A DNA stretch of 64,000 nt. It comes from Enterococcus sp. RIT-PI-f (lineage in GTDB: Bacteria > Bacillota > Bacilli > Lactobacillales > Enterococcaceae). The stretch lies in NCBI RefSeq assembly GCF_001297065.1, contig NZ_LHOX01000017.1, positions 186,001 to 250,000 of the forward strand, written 5' to 3'. The notes below the pieces were generated by a model that worked only from the letters and a program-made list of their open reading frames with translations, searched no databases and was not told where the DNA came from. This document shows positions 1 to 9,249 of the stretch, in pieces; the stretch's first letter is position 1; every line of letters starts with the position of its first letter. The position numbers and the translations under genes are program-made.

Positions 1-2031
1 GGAAACCCCTCCGACCAAACGCCTCCGACACAAACAGGCGGCAATGGATTTGTAGGCGGTCAGCCGCCACGTACCAACCAAGCAGCCAATGGGTTATTAG
101 GCGAATATGGCATCAATATCACCCAAATGGCTCGTGACGGTGAAGTTGATCCCGTTGTCGGGCGCGACAATGAAATCAAACGGGTGATCGAAATCTTAAA
201 TCGCCGTACCAAAAACAATCCAGTCTTGATCGGTGAACCAGGTGTCGGTAAAACGGCTGTTGTTGAAGGATTGGCCCAAAAAATCGTTGACGGCGATGTG
301 CCGCAAAAATTAATGGACAAAGAAGTCATCCGATTAGATGTGGCTTCCCTTGTTCAAGGCACCGGGATTCGCGGTCAGTTTGAAGAACGGATCCAAAAAT
401 TGATTGAAGAAATCAAACAAGCGGAAAACGTCATTCTATTTATCGATGAAGTCCATGAAATCGTCGGCGCAGGTGCTGCTGGTGATGGCAACATGGATGC
501 CGGCAACATCTTGAAACCAGCACTTGCCCGCGGAGAACTGCAAATGGTTGGGGCAACTACTCTAAACGAATACCGCATCATTGAAAAAGATGCAGCATTA
601 GAAAGACGTTTGCAACCGGTTCGTGTTGATGAACCAACAGTTGAAGAAACCATTCGAATCTTGCAAGGTCTGCAACCGCGATATGAAGATTATCATCATG
701 TGCGGTATACCGATGAAGCGATCAAAGCTGCAGCAACTTTATCAAATCGCTATATCCAAGATCGTTTCTTACCAGATAAAGCGATCGACTTGTTGGATGA
801 AACGGGTTCAAAGAAAAACTTAACGATCCAAATCGTCGATCCTAAAATGATCGATAAAAAACTGCAAGAAGCTGAAGCGCAAAAACAAGCTGCTTCTCAA
901 GAAGAAGACTTCGAAAAAGCGGCCTATTATCGCGATCAGATCAATAAATTGCAAAAAATGAAAGAACGTCAGATCAGTGATGAGGAAACGCCTGTTATCA
1001 CAGAAAAAGACATGGAACAAATCGTTGAAGAACGGACCAATATCCCTGTCGGTGATTTGAAAGAAAAAGAACAAACCCAATTGAAAAATTTAGCGGATGA
1101 CCTGAAAGCCAAAGTTATTGGTCAGGAAGAAGCCATCGATAAAGTAGCCAAAGCCATTCGCCGCAATCGCGTCGGTCTAGGCAAACAAAATCGACCAATC
1201 GGTTCCTTCTTATTCGTGGGTCCAACGGGTGTCGGAAAAACGGAATTGGCCAAACAATTGGCCTATGAATTATTCGGTTCCGCAGATTCAATGATTCGGT
1301 TTGACATGTCAGAATATATGGAAAAACATAGCGTGGCAAAACTGATTGGTTCGCCTCCAGGCTACGTGGGCTATGAAGAAGCTGGTCAATTGACTGAAAA
1401 AGTGCGTCGTAATCCATATAGTTTGATTTTATTGGATGAAGTCGAAAAAGCCCATCCAGATGTATTGCATATGTTCTTGCAAATCCTCGATGATGGCCGA
1501 TTGACTGACGCGCAAGGCAGAACCGTCAGCTTCAAGGATACGTTGATCATTATGACCAGCAATGCAGGTACAGGCAAAGTCGAAGCCAATGTTGGTTTTG
1601 GTGCCGCCAGAGAAGGCATCACCCGCTCCGTCTTGAATCAATTGAATAATTACTTTACACCTGAATTCTTGAACCGCTTCGACGGAATCGTCGAATTCCA
1701 ATCATTGAGCAAAGAAAACTTGTTATCGATTGTTTCCTTGATGTTGGATGAAGTCAACCAAACGCTGCAACCGCAAAAAATTTCGATCGATGTCCCACAA
1801 GATGTCCAAGAAAAATTGGTCGACCTCGGCTATAGCGCAACTATGGGGGCCCGTCCTTTACGTCGGACGATCCAAGATCAAATCGAAGATGGCATCGCTG
1901 AGTATTATCTAGAACATCCAGACTTACGTACGCTGCAAGCAGCAATCGATGACGAAGACAAAATCATCGTGACCGCAAAAAGTACTGCGGAGGAACCTCA
2001 AGAAATCACAAGTGAAAATGAACAAGAATAA
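1..2031 (+). CDS. clpE: ATP-dependent Clp protease ATP-binding subunit ClpE, 5'-truncated by the window
   Basis: The frame is open from base 1, so the gene starts upstream; 676 codons are visible. ClpE is an HSP100/AAA+ unfoldase that feeds proteins to ClpP in stress. A Gly/Pro/Gln-rich linker leads into [20 protein letters not shown], the usual start of the first AAA+ module. Walker A motifs are GEPGVGKTA in module 1 and GPTGVGKTE in module 2, with Walker B LFIDEVHE and [17 protein letters not shown]-like helix ([18 protein letters not shown]) lies between the modules, as in ClpE and ClpC. The N-terminal zinc finger that defines ClpE is outside the window, so the ClpE rather than ClpC call rests on the linker and on the neighbouring DUF1827 gene, commonly seen next to clpE in lactic acid bacteria. 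Terminator follows. Confidence 0.9.
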   Translation, partial: GNPSDQTPPTQTGGNGFVGGQPPRTNQAANGLLGEYGINITQMARDGEVDPVVGRDNEIKRVIEILNRRTKNNPVLIGEPGVGKTAVVEGLAQKIVDGDVPQKLMDKEVIRLDVASLVQGTGIRGQFEERIQKLIEEIKQAENVILFIDEVHEIVGAGAAGDGNMDAGNILKPALARGELQMVGATTLNEYRIIEKDAALERRLQPVRVDEPTVEETIRILQGLQPRYEDYHHVRYTDEAIKAAATLSNRYIQDRFLPDKAIDLLDETGSKKNLTIQIVDPKMIDKKLQEAEAQKQAASQEEDFEKAAYYRDQINKLQKMKERQISDEETPVITEKDMEQIVEERTNIPVGDLKEKEQTQLKNLADDLKAKVIGQEEAIDKVAKAIRRNRVGLGKQNRPIGSFLFVGPTGVGKTELAKQLAYELFGSADSMIRFDMSEYMEKHSVAKLIGSPPGYVGYEEAGQLTEKVRRNPYSLILLDEVEKAHPDVLHMFLQILDDGRLTDAQGRTVSFKDTLIIMTSNAGTGKVEANVGFGAAREGITRSVLNQLNNYFTPEFLNRFDGIVEFQSLSKENLLSIVSLMLDEVNQTLQPQKISIDVPQDVQEKLVDLGYSATMGARPLRRTIQDQIEDGIAEYYLEHPDLRTLQAAIDDEDKIIVTAKSTAEEPQEITSENEQE

Positions 2032-2063
2032 CTTGACTATGCGTTCATAAGTCAATCCCTCGA

Positions 2064-2120
2064 CGCCAGACAACTATGTTACCCAAAAAATTTGGATTTT
2101 CTGAGTTGTCTGGCTTTTCT
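2064..2120 (+). terminator. Rho-independent terminator after clpE
   Basis: Inverted repeat GCCAGACAACT ... AGTTGTCTGGC followed by TTTTCTTTT, 33 nt after the clpE stop. Confidence 0.85.
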
Positions 2121-2179
2121 TTTGAAAAAAAACGCCCTATAATGTTATTAATAAATACATAGAATGTGAGGTGAGTCTG

Positions 2180-2494
2180 GTGAAATTGATTAATGTGACC
2201 AACAGCCATTCTCGACTAGTAATGAATCAGTTAGAAAATACGGATGCGGAACTTGTAAAGGTTTACACTGCTGGTGATACAACGGTGATCTTTACTTCTG
2301 CCCCATACCACAATGAAATTTTGCTGATCAACAAAAAACGAAATATCCGTCCGACGGAAATCGACGAGATCAAAGATTATTTCCTGAAAAAATTACCTGA
2401 AGGCTCATATGACCCTGCCAGTATTTCAGTGATCCAGATGCCGGACGTAGTAGAGATTTCGATCCAAAAAAATTTAACCTCTTCTAGCAAATAA
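2180..2494 (+). CDS. DUF1827 family protein
   Basis: A small soluble protein of 104 residues with no signal peptide or membrane segment. It resembles the DUF1827 family of lactic acid bacteria, often found just after clpE; no biochemical role is established. I place the start at the GTG at 2180, because GAGGTGA at 2168-2174 fits as its ribosome site, rather than at the GTG at 2171, which overlaps that site. The clpE terminator lies between, so the gene probably has its own promoter. The C-terminal tail is Ser-rich. It ends at a bidirectional terminator shared with the converging prfC. Confidence 0.75.
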   Translation: MKLINVTNSHSRLVMNQLENTDAELVKVYTAGDTTVIFTSAPYHNEILLINKKRNIRPTEIDEIKDYFLKKLPEGSYDPASISVIQMPDVVEISIQKNLTSSSK

Positions 2495-2495
2495 A

Positions 2496-2550
2496 AAAAT
2501 ATCTATAAAAGGTGACTGTTGCAGCCCTCTTTTATAGATATATTTTTTTG
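2496..2550. terminator. Bidirectional terminator between DUF1827 gene and prfC
   Basis: Stem ATATCTATAAAAG ... CTTTTATAGATAT, flanked by A-rich and T-rich runs, between convergent stop codons. It can serve both strands. Confidence 0.85.
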
Positions 2551-2567
2551 CCTTTAATCAACGTTTC

Positions 2568-4148
2568 TTACATCAAACTCTTCAGTTCAACATCCGGATA
2601 CTTATCTGCGAACCAACGCATCGCAAATTGATTTTCAAATAAGAACAGTGGTTGGTCAAAACGGTCTTTGGCTAAGATATTCCGGCTTGAACTCATGCGT
2701 TCATCTAGGTCTTTCGGATCGATCCAGCGCGCAATTTTATTCCCCATCGGCGTCATGATGACTTCTGCATTGTACTCGTTCAACATTCTGTATTGGAATA
2801 CTTCAAACTGCAATTGACCAACGGCACCAATGATATACTCATCACTCAAGTAAGTTTTGTATAACTGGATCGCGCCTTCTTGAACCAATTGATAGATTCC
2901 TTTATGGAATGATTTTTGTTTCATCACATTTTTGGCTGTGACTTTCATAAACAATTCTGGTGTAAAGGAAGGCAATTCTTCGTAGGCAACTTTTAATTTT
3001 CCTTCGTAGATCGTATCACCGATTTGGTAATTTCCCGTATCATATACACCGATAATATCCCCGGCAACGGCTTCTTCAATATTTTCGCGCGTATCCGCCA
3101 TAAATTGCGTCACATTACTCAGTTTCATTTTCTTGCCTGTCCGTTCTAAAGTCACATCCATACCTCGCTCAAAGGTACCTGAGCAAATACGGACAAATGC
3201 GATCCGGTCACGGTGGGCTGGGTTCATATTGGCTTGAATCTTAAAGACAAAGCCGGACATTTCTGGTTCATAGGGACTGACTTCTGTATCCGCCAATGTT
3301 TTGTGCCCATAAGGAGCTGGTGCAAATTGTAAGAACGTTTCTAAGAATGTCTGCACACCAAAGTTTGTCAATGCTGAACCAAAGAAGACAGGTGTTTGTT
3401 CTCCTCGTGCAATTTTTTCGGTATCAAATGAATCGCCGGCTTCTTGCAGCAATTCTACTTCTTCTAAAACTTGCTGGAAAAGACCATCTTGACTAAATGG
3501 ATGGTCAGCAGGCAAATGCCCTTCGTCATCCAAGGTTACCAACCGTTCGCCGCCATGGTTGTCCGGGCGGTAAAACTCAATCCGTTGATTGTGGATGTCA
3601 TATAAACCTTCCAACCCTTTCCCCATACCGATCGGCCAGTTCATTGGAAAAGATTCAATCGCCAATAAATCTTCTAATTCTTCTAACAGCTCTAATGGTT
3701 CACGACCGTCACGATCTAACTTGTTGATGAAAGTAAAAATTGGAATACCGCGTTTTTTAACTACTTGAAATAGTTTTTTGGTTTGGGCTTCGATCCCTTT
3801 GGCACTATCGATCACCATGACTGCACTATCGACAGCCATCAATGTTCGATAAGTATCTTCTGAGAAATCCTCATGTCCAGGTGTATCCAAAATATTGACC
3901 CGTTTGTCTTGATAGTCAAATTGCATCACAGAACTAGTGACTGAGATACCACGTTGTTTTTCGATTTCCATCCAGTCAGATTTCGCAAAGTTGCCTGTCT
4001 TTTTCCCTTTGACAGTTCCTGCTTGACGAATGGCGCCACCAAACAAAAGCAGCTGCTCAGTGATGGTTGTTTTCCCGGCATCCGGGTGGGAGATGATCGC
4101 GAAGGTCCGACGACTATCAACTTGTTGTTTTAATTTTGGGTTATCCAT
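2568..4148 (-). CDS. prfC: Peptide chain release factor 3 (RF3)
   Basis: RF3 is the translational GTPase that recycles RF1 and RF2 from the ribosome after termination. At 526 residues the protein has the normal family length. The G domain begins at about residue 15 with the P-loop SHPDAGKTT, followed by the switch/G2 region around [17 protein letters not shown] (G3) and NKLDRD (G4). The C-terminal half matches the RF3-specific region, with [18 protein letters not shown]. LepA and EF-G are excluded by this C-terminal region. The gene stands alone, with terminators on both sides. Confidence 0.95.
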   Translation of the reverse strand: MDNPKLKQQVDSRRTFAIISHPDAGKTTITEQLLLFGGAIRQAGTVKGKKTGNFAKSDWMEIEKQRGISVTSSVMQFDYQDKRVNILDTPGHEDFSEDTYRTLMAVDSAVMVIDSAKGIEAQTKKLFQVVKKRGIPIFTFINKLDRDGREPLELLEELEDLLAIESFPMNWPIGMGKGLEGLYDIHNQRIEFYRPDNHGGERLVTLDDEGHLPADHPFSQDGLFQQVLEEVELLQEAGDSFDTEKIARGEQTPVFFGSALTNFGVQTFLETFLQFAPAPYGHKTLADTEVSPYEPEMSGFVFKIQANMNPAHRDRIAFVRICSGTFERGMDVTLERTGKKMKLSNVTQFMADTRENIEEAVAGDIIGVYDTGNYQIGDTIYEGKLKVAYEELPSFTPELFMKVTAKNVMKQKSFHKGIYQLVQEGAIQLYKTYLSDEYIIGAVGQLQFEVFQYRMLNEYNAEVIMTPMGNKIARWIDPKDLDERMSSSRNILAKDRFDQPLFLFENQFAMRWFADKYPDVELKSLM

Positions 4149-4259
4149 TGTTTATGTAACTCCATTTCTTTATTTACGTATGAACAGAGGAACCCTCTGT
4201 AAGATTTCCGACCAAATCAGTATATCATGGAAATAGGCCAGAAAAAAGAAAAAAAGCAA

Positions 4260-4306
4260 CAATACCCATTTCGTTCTTCTGTAAAGAAACGTCGAAATGG
4301 GTATCA
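4260..4306 (-). terminator. Terminator of the lplA-metNIQ-like operon
   Basis: Stem ATACCCATTTCG ... CGAAATGGGTAT, followed on the minus strand by TTGTTGC and a T-run. It lies about 15 nt after the stop of the lipoprotein gene. Confidence 0.85.
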
Positions 4307-4321
4307 TCGCAATGCCGTCGA

Positions 4322-5131
4322 TCAAAAAGCTGGCACCAATGTATCACTATGGTCTTTTTCTAGAAATTCTTTGACCTTGTCACTCGTCATTGCTTTTCGC
4401 AAGACCTTGATCTTCTCAGAATCTTGATTGTCTTCCCGAGCAACTAATGAAATGGCAAATCGATCATCGATGGTTTTTTCTAAAAATAGCGCATCCTCAG
4501 GTTTCAACCCGATTTTCGCGATATATGTGGGATAGTTATAAACCAAGGATACGTTAGGTTCTTCATAAGCTTCGGCTAGATTCAGCAAATCTACCGACAA
4601 CCATTCAAAATTCTTCGGATTCTCTGTGATGTCTTTCAATGTGCCGTTAACACCAACACCGTCTTTGAGAGTGATCAATCCTTGTTCGGCCAAAATCGCC
4701 AATGCACGCCCTTCATTTGACACATCGTTTGGCAGTGCGACTTTCGTGCCTTCTGGGATATCGGCAATATCTGTGTACGCTTTTGAATAGAAGCCGACTT
4801 TCGCATTGTAGATTTTATCCAACGCCACCAAATGGGCGTCTTTTTCTTCATTAAATTTTTCCATATACGGTTGATGCTGCGCAAAATTGGCATCTACTTC
4901 ATTATTATTCAGCAATTCGTTGTACTGAATGTTGTCATTGACTTGCACCAGCTCGATCGTCCAACCTTCTTCTACTGCTTCGCCAGCCACTTTGACCACA
5001 TCGGTCATGGGGGTGGTTTGCGATGCCACTTTAATGACTTTATCATCACTGCTCTCATTATTCGTTGAGCCACAAGCAGCCAACAAACTTAATGCCAATA
5101 CCCCTACACTTACTACCAAACCTTTTTTCAT
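4322..5131 (-). CDS. MetQ/NlpA-family substrate-binding lipoprotein
   Basis: This is the extracytoplasmic solute-binding lipoprotein of a methionine-uptake-type ABC importer. The lipobox is LLAAC with the acylated Cys at residue 20, followed by a polar linker (GSTNNESSD). The rest is the NlpA fold: QTTPMTDVV near the mature N-terminus and NEVDANFAQHQPYMEKF, typical of MetQ. The length of 269 residues is normal. It is the last gene of a four-gene minus-strand operon, 13 nt after the permease gene. Methionine is the default ligand of the family, but the operon begins with a lipoate ligase gene, so the ligand is not certain. Confidence 0.85.
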   Translation of the reverse strand: MKKGLVVSVGVLALSLLAACGSTNNESSDDKVIKVASQTTPMTDVVKVAGEAVEEGWTIELVQVNDNIQYNELLNNNEVDANFAQHQPYMEKFNEEKDAHLVALDKIYNAKVGFYSKAYTDIADIPEGTKVALPNDVSNEGRALAILAEQGLITLKDGVGVNGTLKDITENPKNFEWLSVDLLNLAEAYEEPNVSLVYNYPTYIAKIGLKPEDALFLEKTIDDRFAISLVAREDNQDSEKIKVLRKAMTSDKVKEFLEKDHSDTLVPAF

Positions 5132-5144
5132 TTTATATGTCCTC

Positions 5145-5807
5145 CTATTTTCGTTTATCTAAATGTTTCGCTGTTGTATTCCCCGCCCATTGCAGGATAA
5201 AAACCATTACGATCATAAGTATGATCGCGAAATACATGACACCATACTCATAGCGTTGATAGCCGTAACGAATCGCAAAATCTCCAATCCCCCCGCCGCC
5301 AACGATCCCCATGACAGTAGAGTAAGAAACCATACTCACGATCGTCGTGGTCAAGGCCAAGACCAAGCCGCTCCTTGCCTCTAGTAACAAAAAAGACCGA
5401 ATATATTGCCAGCGAGTGACTCCTAATGATTTGGCAAGCAAGGTCACATCTTCTGGAACATCTAAGAGCACTTGTTCCGTCAGACGCGCATAGACGCTGA
5501 TAGCCACGATACTAAGGGGAAAGCTAGCTGGGATCGGCCCAAACGAACTGCCCAAGAGCATTCTTGTTAACGGAATCAAAGCGACCACAAACAGCAAGAA
5601 TGGAAAGGAGCGGATGATCGTGACAATCAAATTTAACCCTTCATACGCCAGGGAAAACGCTTGTTTCCTAGTCAGATACATCAACACCCCTAAAGGCAAA
5701 CCGAGTAAAATCGCTGCACTGATGGAAATCCCCATCATGATGCCCGTTTCGCCTAAAGCTTGCCATAGCTCTGGTAAGTAGTAACGAATACTTTCATTGA
5801 TCGACAT
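5145..5807 (-). CDS. MetI-type ABC transporter permease
   Basis: Integral membrane permease of 220 residues with about five hydrophobic segments, the family norm. It carries the binding-protein-dependent permease fold: residues 20-45 form the first helix, and the coupling-loop region reads EDVTLLAKSLGVTRWQYIRSF (EAA motif). A Gly-rich stretch VMGIVGGGGIGDFAIRYGYQRY near residue 170 is characteristic of MetI. The start overlaps the end of the ATPase gene by 14 nt, which implies translational coupling. Confidence 0.88.
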   Translation of the reverse strand: MSINESIRYYLPELWQALGETGIMMGISISAAILLGLPLGVLMYLTRKQAFSLAYEGLNLIVTIIRSFPFLLFVVALIPLTRMLLGSSFGPIPASFPLSIVAISVYARLTEQVLLDVPEDVTLLAKSLGVTRWQYIRSFLLLEARSGLVLALTTTIVSMVSYSTVMGIVGGGGIGDFAIRYGYQRYEYGVMYFAIILMIVMVFILQWAGNTTAKHLDKRK

Positions 5808-6519
5808 GCCGCAAACTCCTCTCTACCTGTTCCACATAAGAAAGTGCGGATGTGTTGATTGGTTGCGGCTGATGTACAAATTCAGCTGTAAAACGTCCCG
5901 ACTCAAGTACATAGACTCGATGGCACAATTGTCGTACAACAGAAAGCTCATGACTGACAAAAACAACTGCTGGTTTAAAGGTCTGTTGCACCTTCTGTAA
6001 AAGCGCGATGATGTCTTGCTTGGTGTCTTCGTCTAAGGCACTTGTTGGTTCATCACAAAGCAAGATTTTCGGTTCTCTGACCAACGCTCTGGCAATAGCA
6101 ACTCTTTGTTTCTCGCCCCCACTTAACGTAGCGGGATAATCTTGCGCTTTATCTGCCATTCCGACAAATGCTAAGAGTTCTTCCACAGGTCCACTGGAAC
6201 GCCCCGCTAATTTTAGTGGTAAATAGACATTATCGAAAACCGACAAATTACTTAATAAATTATACTGTTGAAAAACCATACCTATCTCTCGTTGACACAT
6301 CAGCCGCTGTTTTTGATTGAACTGATTGACCTTTTGTCCATCAATGATGATCTCACCTTGATCTGGTTGTTCGATCAAATTCAACAGGCGCAGCAAAGTC
6401 GATTTTCCTGACCCGCTTTTGCCTACCACACCCACGATTTCACCCGCAGCTACCGAGAAAGACAGCTGATCTAAAACCGGTTGGCTATATCTTTTTGCTA
6501 TATCTTGAACGGTTAACAT
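5794..6519 (-). CDS. MetN-like ABC transporter ATPase lacking the NIL domain
   Basis: Cytoplasmic ATPase of an importer. Walker A is VGKSGSGKST (about residues 33-42), the Q-loop is VFQQYNLL, the signature is LSGGEKQR, Walker B is ILLCDEPTSALD and the H-loop is VSHE. At 241 residues it contains only the nucleotide-binding domain. Canonical MetN proteins are about 340 residues and carry a C-terminal NIL domain through which methionine inhibits transport. Its absence suggests that trans-inhibition is lost or that the substrate differs. The gene starts 10 nt after lplA ends and overlaps the permease gene. Confidence 0.87.
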   Translation of the reverse strand: MLTVQDIAKRYSQPVLDQLSFSVAAGEIVGVVGKSGSGKSTLLRLLNLIEQPDQGEIIIDGQKVNQFNQKQRLMCQREIGMVFQQYNLLSNLSVFDNVYLPLKLAGRSSGPVEELLAFVGMADKAQDYPATLSGGEKQRVAIARALVREPKILLCDEPTSALDEDTKQDIIALLQKVQQTFKPAVVFVSHELSVVRQLCHRVYVLESGRFTAEFVHQPQPINTSALSYVEQVERSLRHVDQ

Positions 6520-6529
6520 GGTGGCCTCC

Positions 6530-7546
6530 TTAGTGGAACAATAAATCGAGAAACTCAGCGTGTGTCATTTGATGAATATATTGATCCAATGGTTGCTTCA
6601 GCAAGATTTCTTTGACCGTATCATATTGAAACGGCGCCCCTACTAAAGCATCTTGCAAATGCTTGATCCCTTTCTGCCCAAAAAAATCGCCATTGATCCT
6701 TAGGTCAGTGATCATCCCTTTGGCAACAGAAAAATTGATTTCCACAATGCCTACACGCGCATAACGTTTTCGTTTCTGCCAATCAAAAGCAGGTGCTTCA
6801 TCAAAGATCCATTTGGGATTTGCATAGCGCTCATGATAGATTGCCTCAATAGCTTGCTGATCCTCATCGGTCAGTTGCAGTTCTTGTGACTTGATTGCCT
6901 CAATTGATCCAACACCATATATGTGGCATAGCAAGGCATCCCGAAAGGCATAGGTATCTAACGCTTGATAGGTTGCTGATAAATAAGGCTTGATATTGGT
7001 GACACTTTTGCGGACAGATTTTGTCGCTTTTGACGCGATTTTTTCTTCAGCAACATGCAAGACTTGGGTCAATGCATCCAGATCAACATCGAACATCAGC
7101 GTTCCGTGGGCATACGTACGGTCTTTTTTGGTATACATTGCATTTCCTGAGAATTTTTTGCCATCGATATAAAGATCATTGCGGCCGTGAACCGTGACGC
7201 CTTCAGCTCCCATCGCAGCTAACCCTTTCATGATCGGTTGGGTCGCACTCTGATAGTCGCCAAATCTGCCGGCATCTTTTTTAGTCACAAAACTAAAACT
7301 CATATTGCCTAAATCATCATAGACTGCCCCGCCACCCGAAGTCCTGCGTGTCAAAACAATTGATTTTGACTGCAAGTAGGCTAAATCAATTTCTTGATAG
7401 GCATTTTGATTCCTACCGATTATAACACAAGGTTTTTGTATATATAACAGTAAACAAGGTTCTTGAATATCTACGTTATCCATCAAATATTCTTCAGTCG
7501 CCAAATTCATGCGAATATCATCACTAGGCATCCGAAAAAATTTCAT
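6530..7546 (-). CDS. lplA: Lipoate-protein ligase A
   Basis: LplA adenylates free lipoate and transfers it to lysines of E2 and H proteins of 2-oxoacid dehydrogenases and the glycine system. The catalytic domain shows RRTSGGGAVYDDLGNMSFSF near residues 70-90 and GRNDLYIDGKKFSGNAM, both typical; the C-terminal accessory domain brings the length to 338 residues. I use the ATG at 7546, because GGAGGT at 7554-7559 sits 7 nt upstream. The in-frame ATG at 7561 overlaps that ribosome site and is unlikely. It is the first gene of an operon with the MetNIQ-like transporter, an uncommon pairing. A promoter at 7576-7604 precedes it. Confidence 0.92.
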   Translation of the reverse strand: MKFFRMPSDDIRMNLATEEYLMDNVDIQEPCLLLYIQKPCVIIGRNQNAYQEIDLAYLQSKSIVLTRRTSGGGAVYDDLGNMSFSFVTKKDAGRFGDYQSATQPIMKGLAAMGAEGVTVHGRNDLYIDGKKFSGNAMYTKKDRTYAHGTLMFDVDLDALTQVLHVAEEKIASKATKSVRKSVTNIKPYLSATYQALDTYAFRDALLCHIYGVGSIEAIKSQELQLTDEDQQAIEAIYHERYANPKWIFDEAPAFDWQKRKRYARVGIVEINFSVAKGMITDLRINGDFFGQKGIKHLQDALVGAPFQYDTVKEILLKQPLDQYIHQMTHAEFLDLLFH

Positions 7547-7575
7547 ATTATGTACCTCCATTCATTTCCATACGT

Positions 7576-7604
7576 TATATAGGGTTGCTTGATTAGAGAG
7601 TAAA
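7576..7604 (-). promoter_or_regulatory. Promoter of the lplA operon, with flanking inverted repeat
   Basis: Minus strand TTTACT (7604-7599), 17 nt spacer, TATATA (7581-7576), about 30 nt before the lplA start. A 7-bp inverted repeat, GTTGCTT (7584-7590) and AAGCAAC (7604-7610), spans the spacer and -35 and could bind a repressor. Confidence 0.55.
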
Positions 7605-7729
7605 AGCAACTCATTTGGTTGGAATTAAATCAAAAATGTTCTTTTATCTGTTTTTTGTCTGTACTATTTTATTCTTCTATCCTACATGTTCCACGTCTAT
7701 AATGCAAGGGCATTCAATCAATTGATACA

Positions 7730-7762
7730 AAAAAAAACCAACACACGAGGCATTGGTTTCAA
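7730..7762 (-). terminator. Terminator of the CBS-domain protein gene
   Basis: Minus strand AACCAATGCC ... TTGGTTTTTTTTT, just after the stop codon. The stem is short but the T-run is long. Confidence 0.7.
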
Positions 7763-7766
7763 AAAA

Positions 7767-9143
7767 TCATCTTCTAGGTTCATCTTCTTCAAAATCTTTA
7801 CGGAAATAACGCCGTTCTTCTTCAGGTTCGATGTCGCGATCTTCAGGATCGTGGAACTTCACCCGAATCTTCAATACACGAGAACCTTCCATTTCTTCAG
7901 AGATCAACGTGACATTGTCCACTTCAAAAGAAAGCTTTTCTCCATCATCTGGAATCAACCCTAAGGCCGTGATCAAATAGCCAGCCATTGTATCGACATC
8001 ACTCATATGCAAACTCATATGAAAGGCTTCGTTAAAATCATCGATCAACATCCGCCCTTGGATCACATATTCTTGATCAGAGATTTTTTCATATAACTCT
8101 TCGACTTCATCCGACTCATCATCGATCTCACCAACGATTTCTTCCAATAAGTCTTCTAAAGTAACCAATCCAACGACGCCGCCATATTCATCCAGCAAAA
8201 TCGCCATTTGATTTTGGGTCTTCTTCAACTCATACAGCAAATCATCGATAAAGACCGTTTCAGGAACAAACAATGGTTCTTGCAGGATCTGTTGGATGTC
8301 CATTGATTCAAATCCATGCTTATACGCACATTTCAAAAGATTTTTGGTGTGCAATACGCCAACAACTTTATCTTTGTCCTCATTATATACAGGAATACGA
8401 GAATAGTTTTCTGCTAAAATTTCAGTCAAAATTTCTTCTACTGAATCATTGATGTCAACCATGAAAGCAGATGTACGTGGTACCATCACTTCACGGGCAA
8501 CTTTCGTATCTAACGAGAAGATGCCTTGCAGCATTTCCAGTTCATCTTCTTCGAACACACCTTCTGTTTCCAACATGTACCGCATCTCATCACGGGTCAT
8601 TTTGGTATCTTCATCGTCAAATTCCATTGGCGTGATCCGCGCCAGCAAGCTCGTCGATGCAGATAAAAGCCAAACGAAAGGTTTTGCGATCGTACCAATC
8701 ACACGAATCACCCCAGAAGTAAATTGAGCCACTTCTTCTGATTTGTTCATTGCAATACGTTTTGGATACAATTCTCCAAACACGATCGACACGTAAGTCA
8801 ATATCGCCAATACGATGATATTAGCCAAACTTCTGGCCGCTGATCCTCCACCTAAGTAAGGGGCTAATTTCGTTGACAAGTTATCAGCTAAGGATGCCCC
8901 AGATAAGATATTGACCAAAGTGATCCCAACTTGGATCGTTGACAAGAAATTCGTTGGATTCTCAATGATTTTCAATAATTTTTGTGATTTGACATTTCCT
9001 TCTTCCGCCTTTTGTTCGACACGGTTTTTGTTGACTGAAACAACCGCAATTTCAGAAGCCGCTAAAAAGGCATTGATTAATGTCAAAACAATCAACAATA
9101 AAATTTGCGCTAGAAGCGACTGACTCTCGGGGTCAGCATTCAT
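7767..9143 (-). CDS. CNNM/CorC (hemolysin C-like) family membrane protein with CBS pair
   Basis: A membrane protein of 458 residues in the DUF21-CBS-CorC_HlyC order. The DUF21 part (about residues 10-200) has three or four hydrophobic segments, including LLLIVLTLINAFLAASEIAVVSV and the conserved SEEVAQF area. Two CBS modules follow (about 220-340; MVPRTSAFMVD, IPVYNEDKDKVVGVLHTKN, LLDEYGGVVGLVTLEDLLEEIVGEI). The last 80 residues form the CorC/HlyC domain. Relatives are linked to Mg2+ or Co2+ export and resistance. Older hemolysin annotation of this family is not supported here. It is monocistronic, with terminators before and after. Confidence 0.88.
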   Translation of the reverse strand: MNADPESQSLLAQILLLIVLTLINAFLAASEIAVVSVNKNRVEQKAEEGNVKSQKLLKIIENPTNFLSTIQVGITLVNILSGASLADNLSTKLAPYLGGGSAARSLANIIVLAILTYVSIVFGELYPKRIAMNKSEEVAQFTSGVIRVIGTIAKPFVWLLSASTSLLARITPMEFDDEDTKMTRDEMRYMLETEGVFEEDELEMLQGIFSLDTKVAREVMVPRTSAFMVDINDSVEEILTEILAENYSRIPVYNEDKDKVVGVLHTKNLLKCAYKHGFESMDIQQILQEPLFVPETVFIDDLLYELKKTQNQMAILLDEYGGVVGLVTLEDLLEEIVGEIDDESDEVEELYEKISDQEYVIQGRMLIDDFNEAFHMSLHMSDVDTMAGYLITALGLIPDDGEKLSFEVDNVTLISEEMEGSRVLKIRVKFHDPEDRDIEPEEERRYFRKDFEEDEPRR

Positions 9144-9181
9144 AATAGCATTCTCTCCTTATTTTCCATTTTTTCTAAAAA

Positions 9182-9206
9182 AAATCGTGGGCTATGCCCA
9201 CGATAA
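9182..9206 (-). terminator. Terminator of the AI-2E family gene
   Basis: Stem ATCGTGGGC-ATA-GCCCACGAT followed by a T8 run on the minus strand, 44 nt after the stop at 9250. Confidence 0.88.
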
Positions 9207-9249
9207 AATCCTATCACAAACTATTTTTCTTTGCAATAAAAAACATCAG

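Noticed and set aside
7767-9143. Calling the CBS-domain membrane protein a hemolysin
   Set aside because: The domain order is that of CNNM/CorC metal transport proteins; the hemolysin label of this family is historical.
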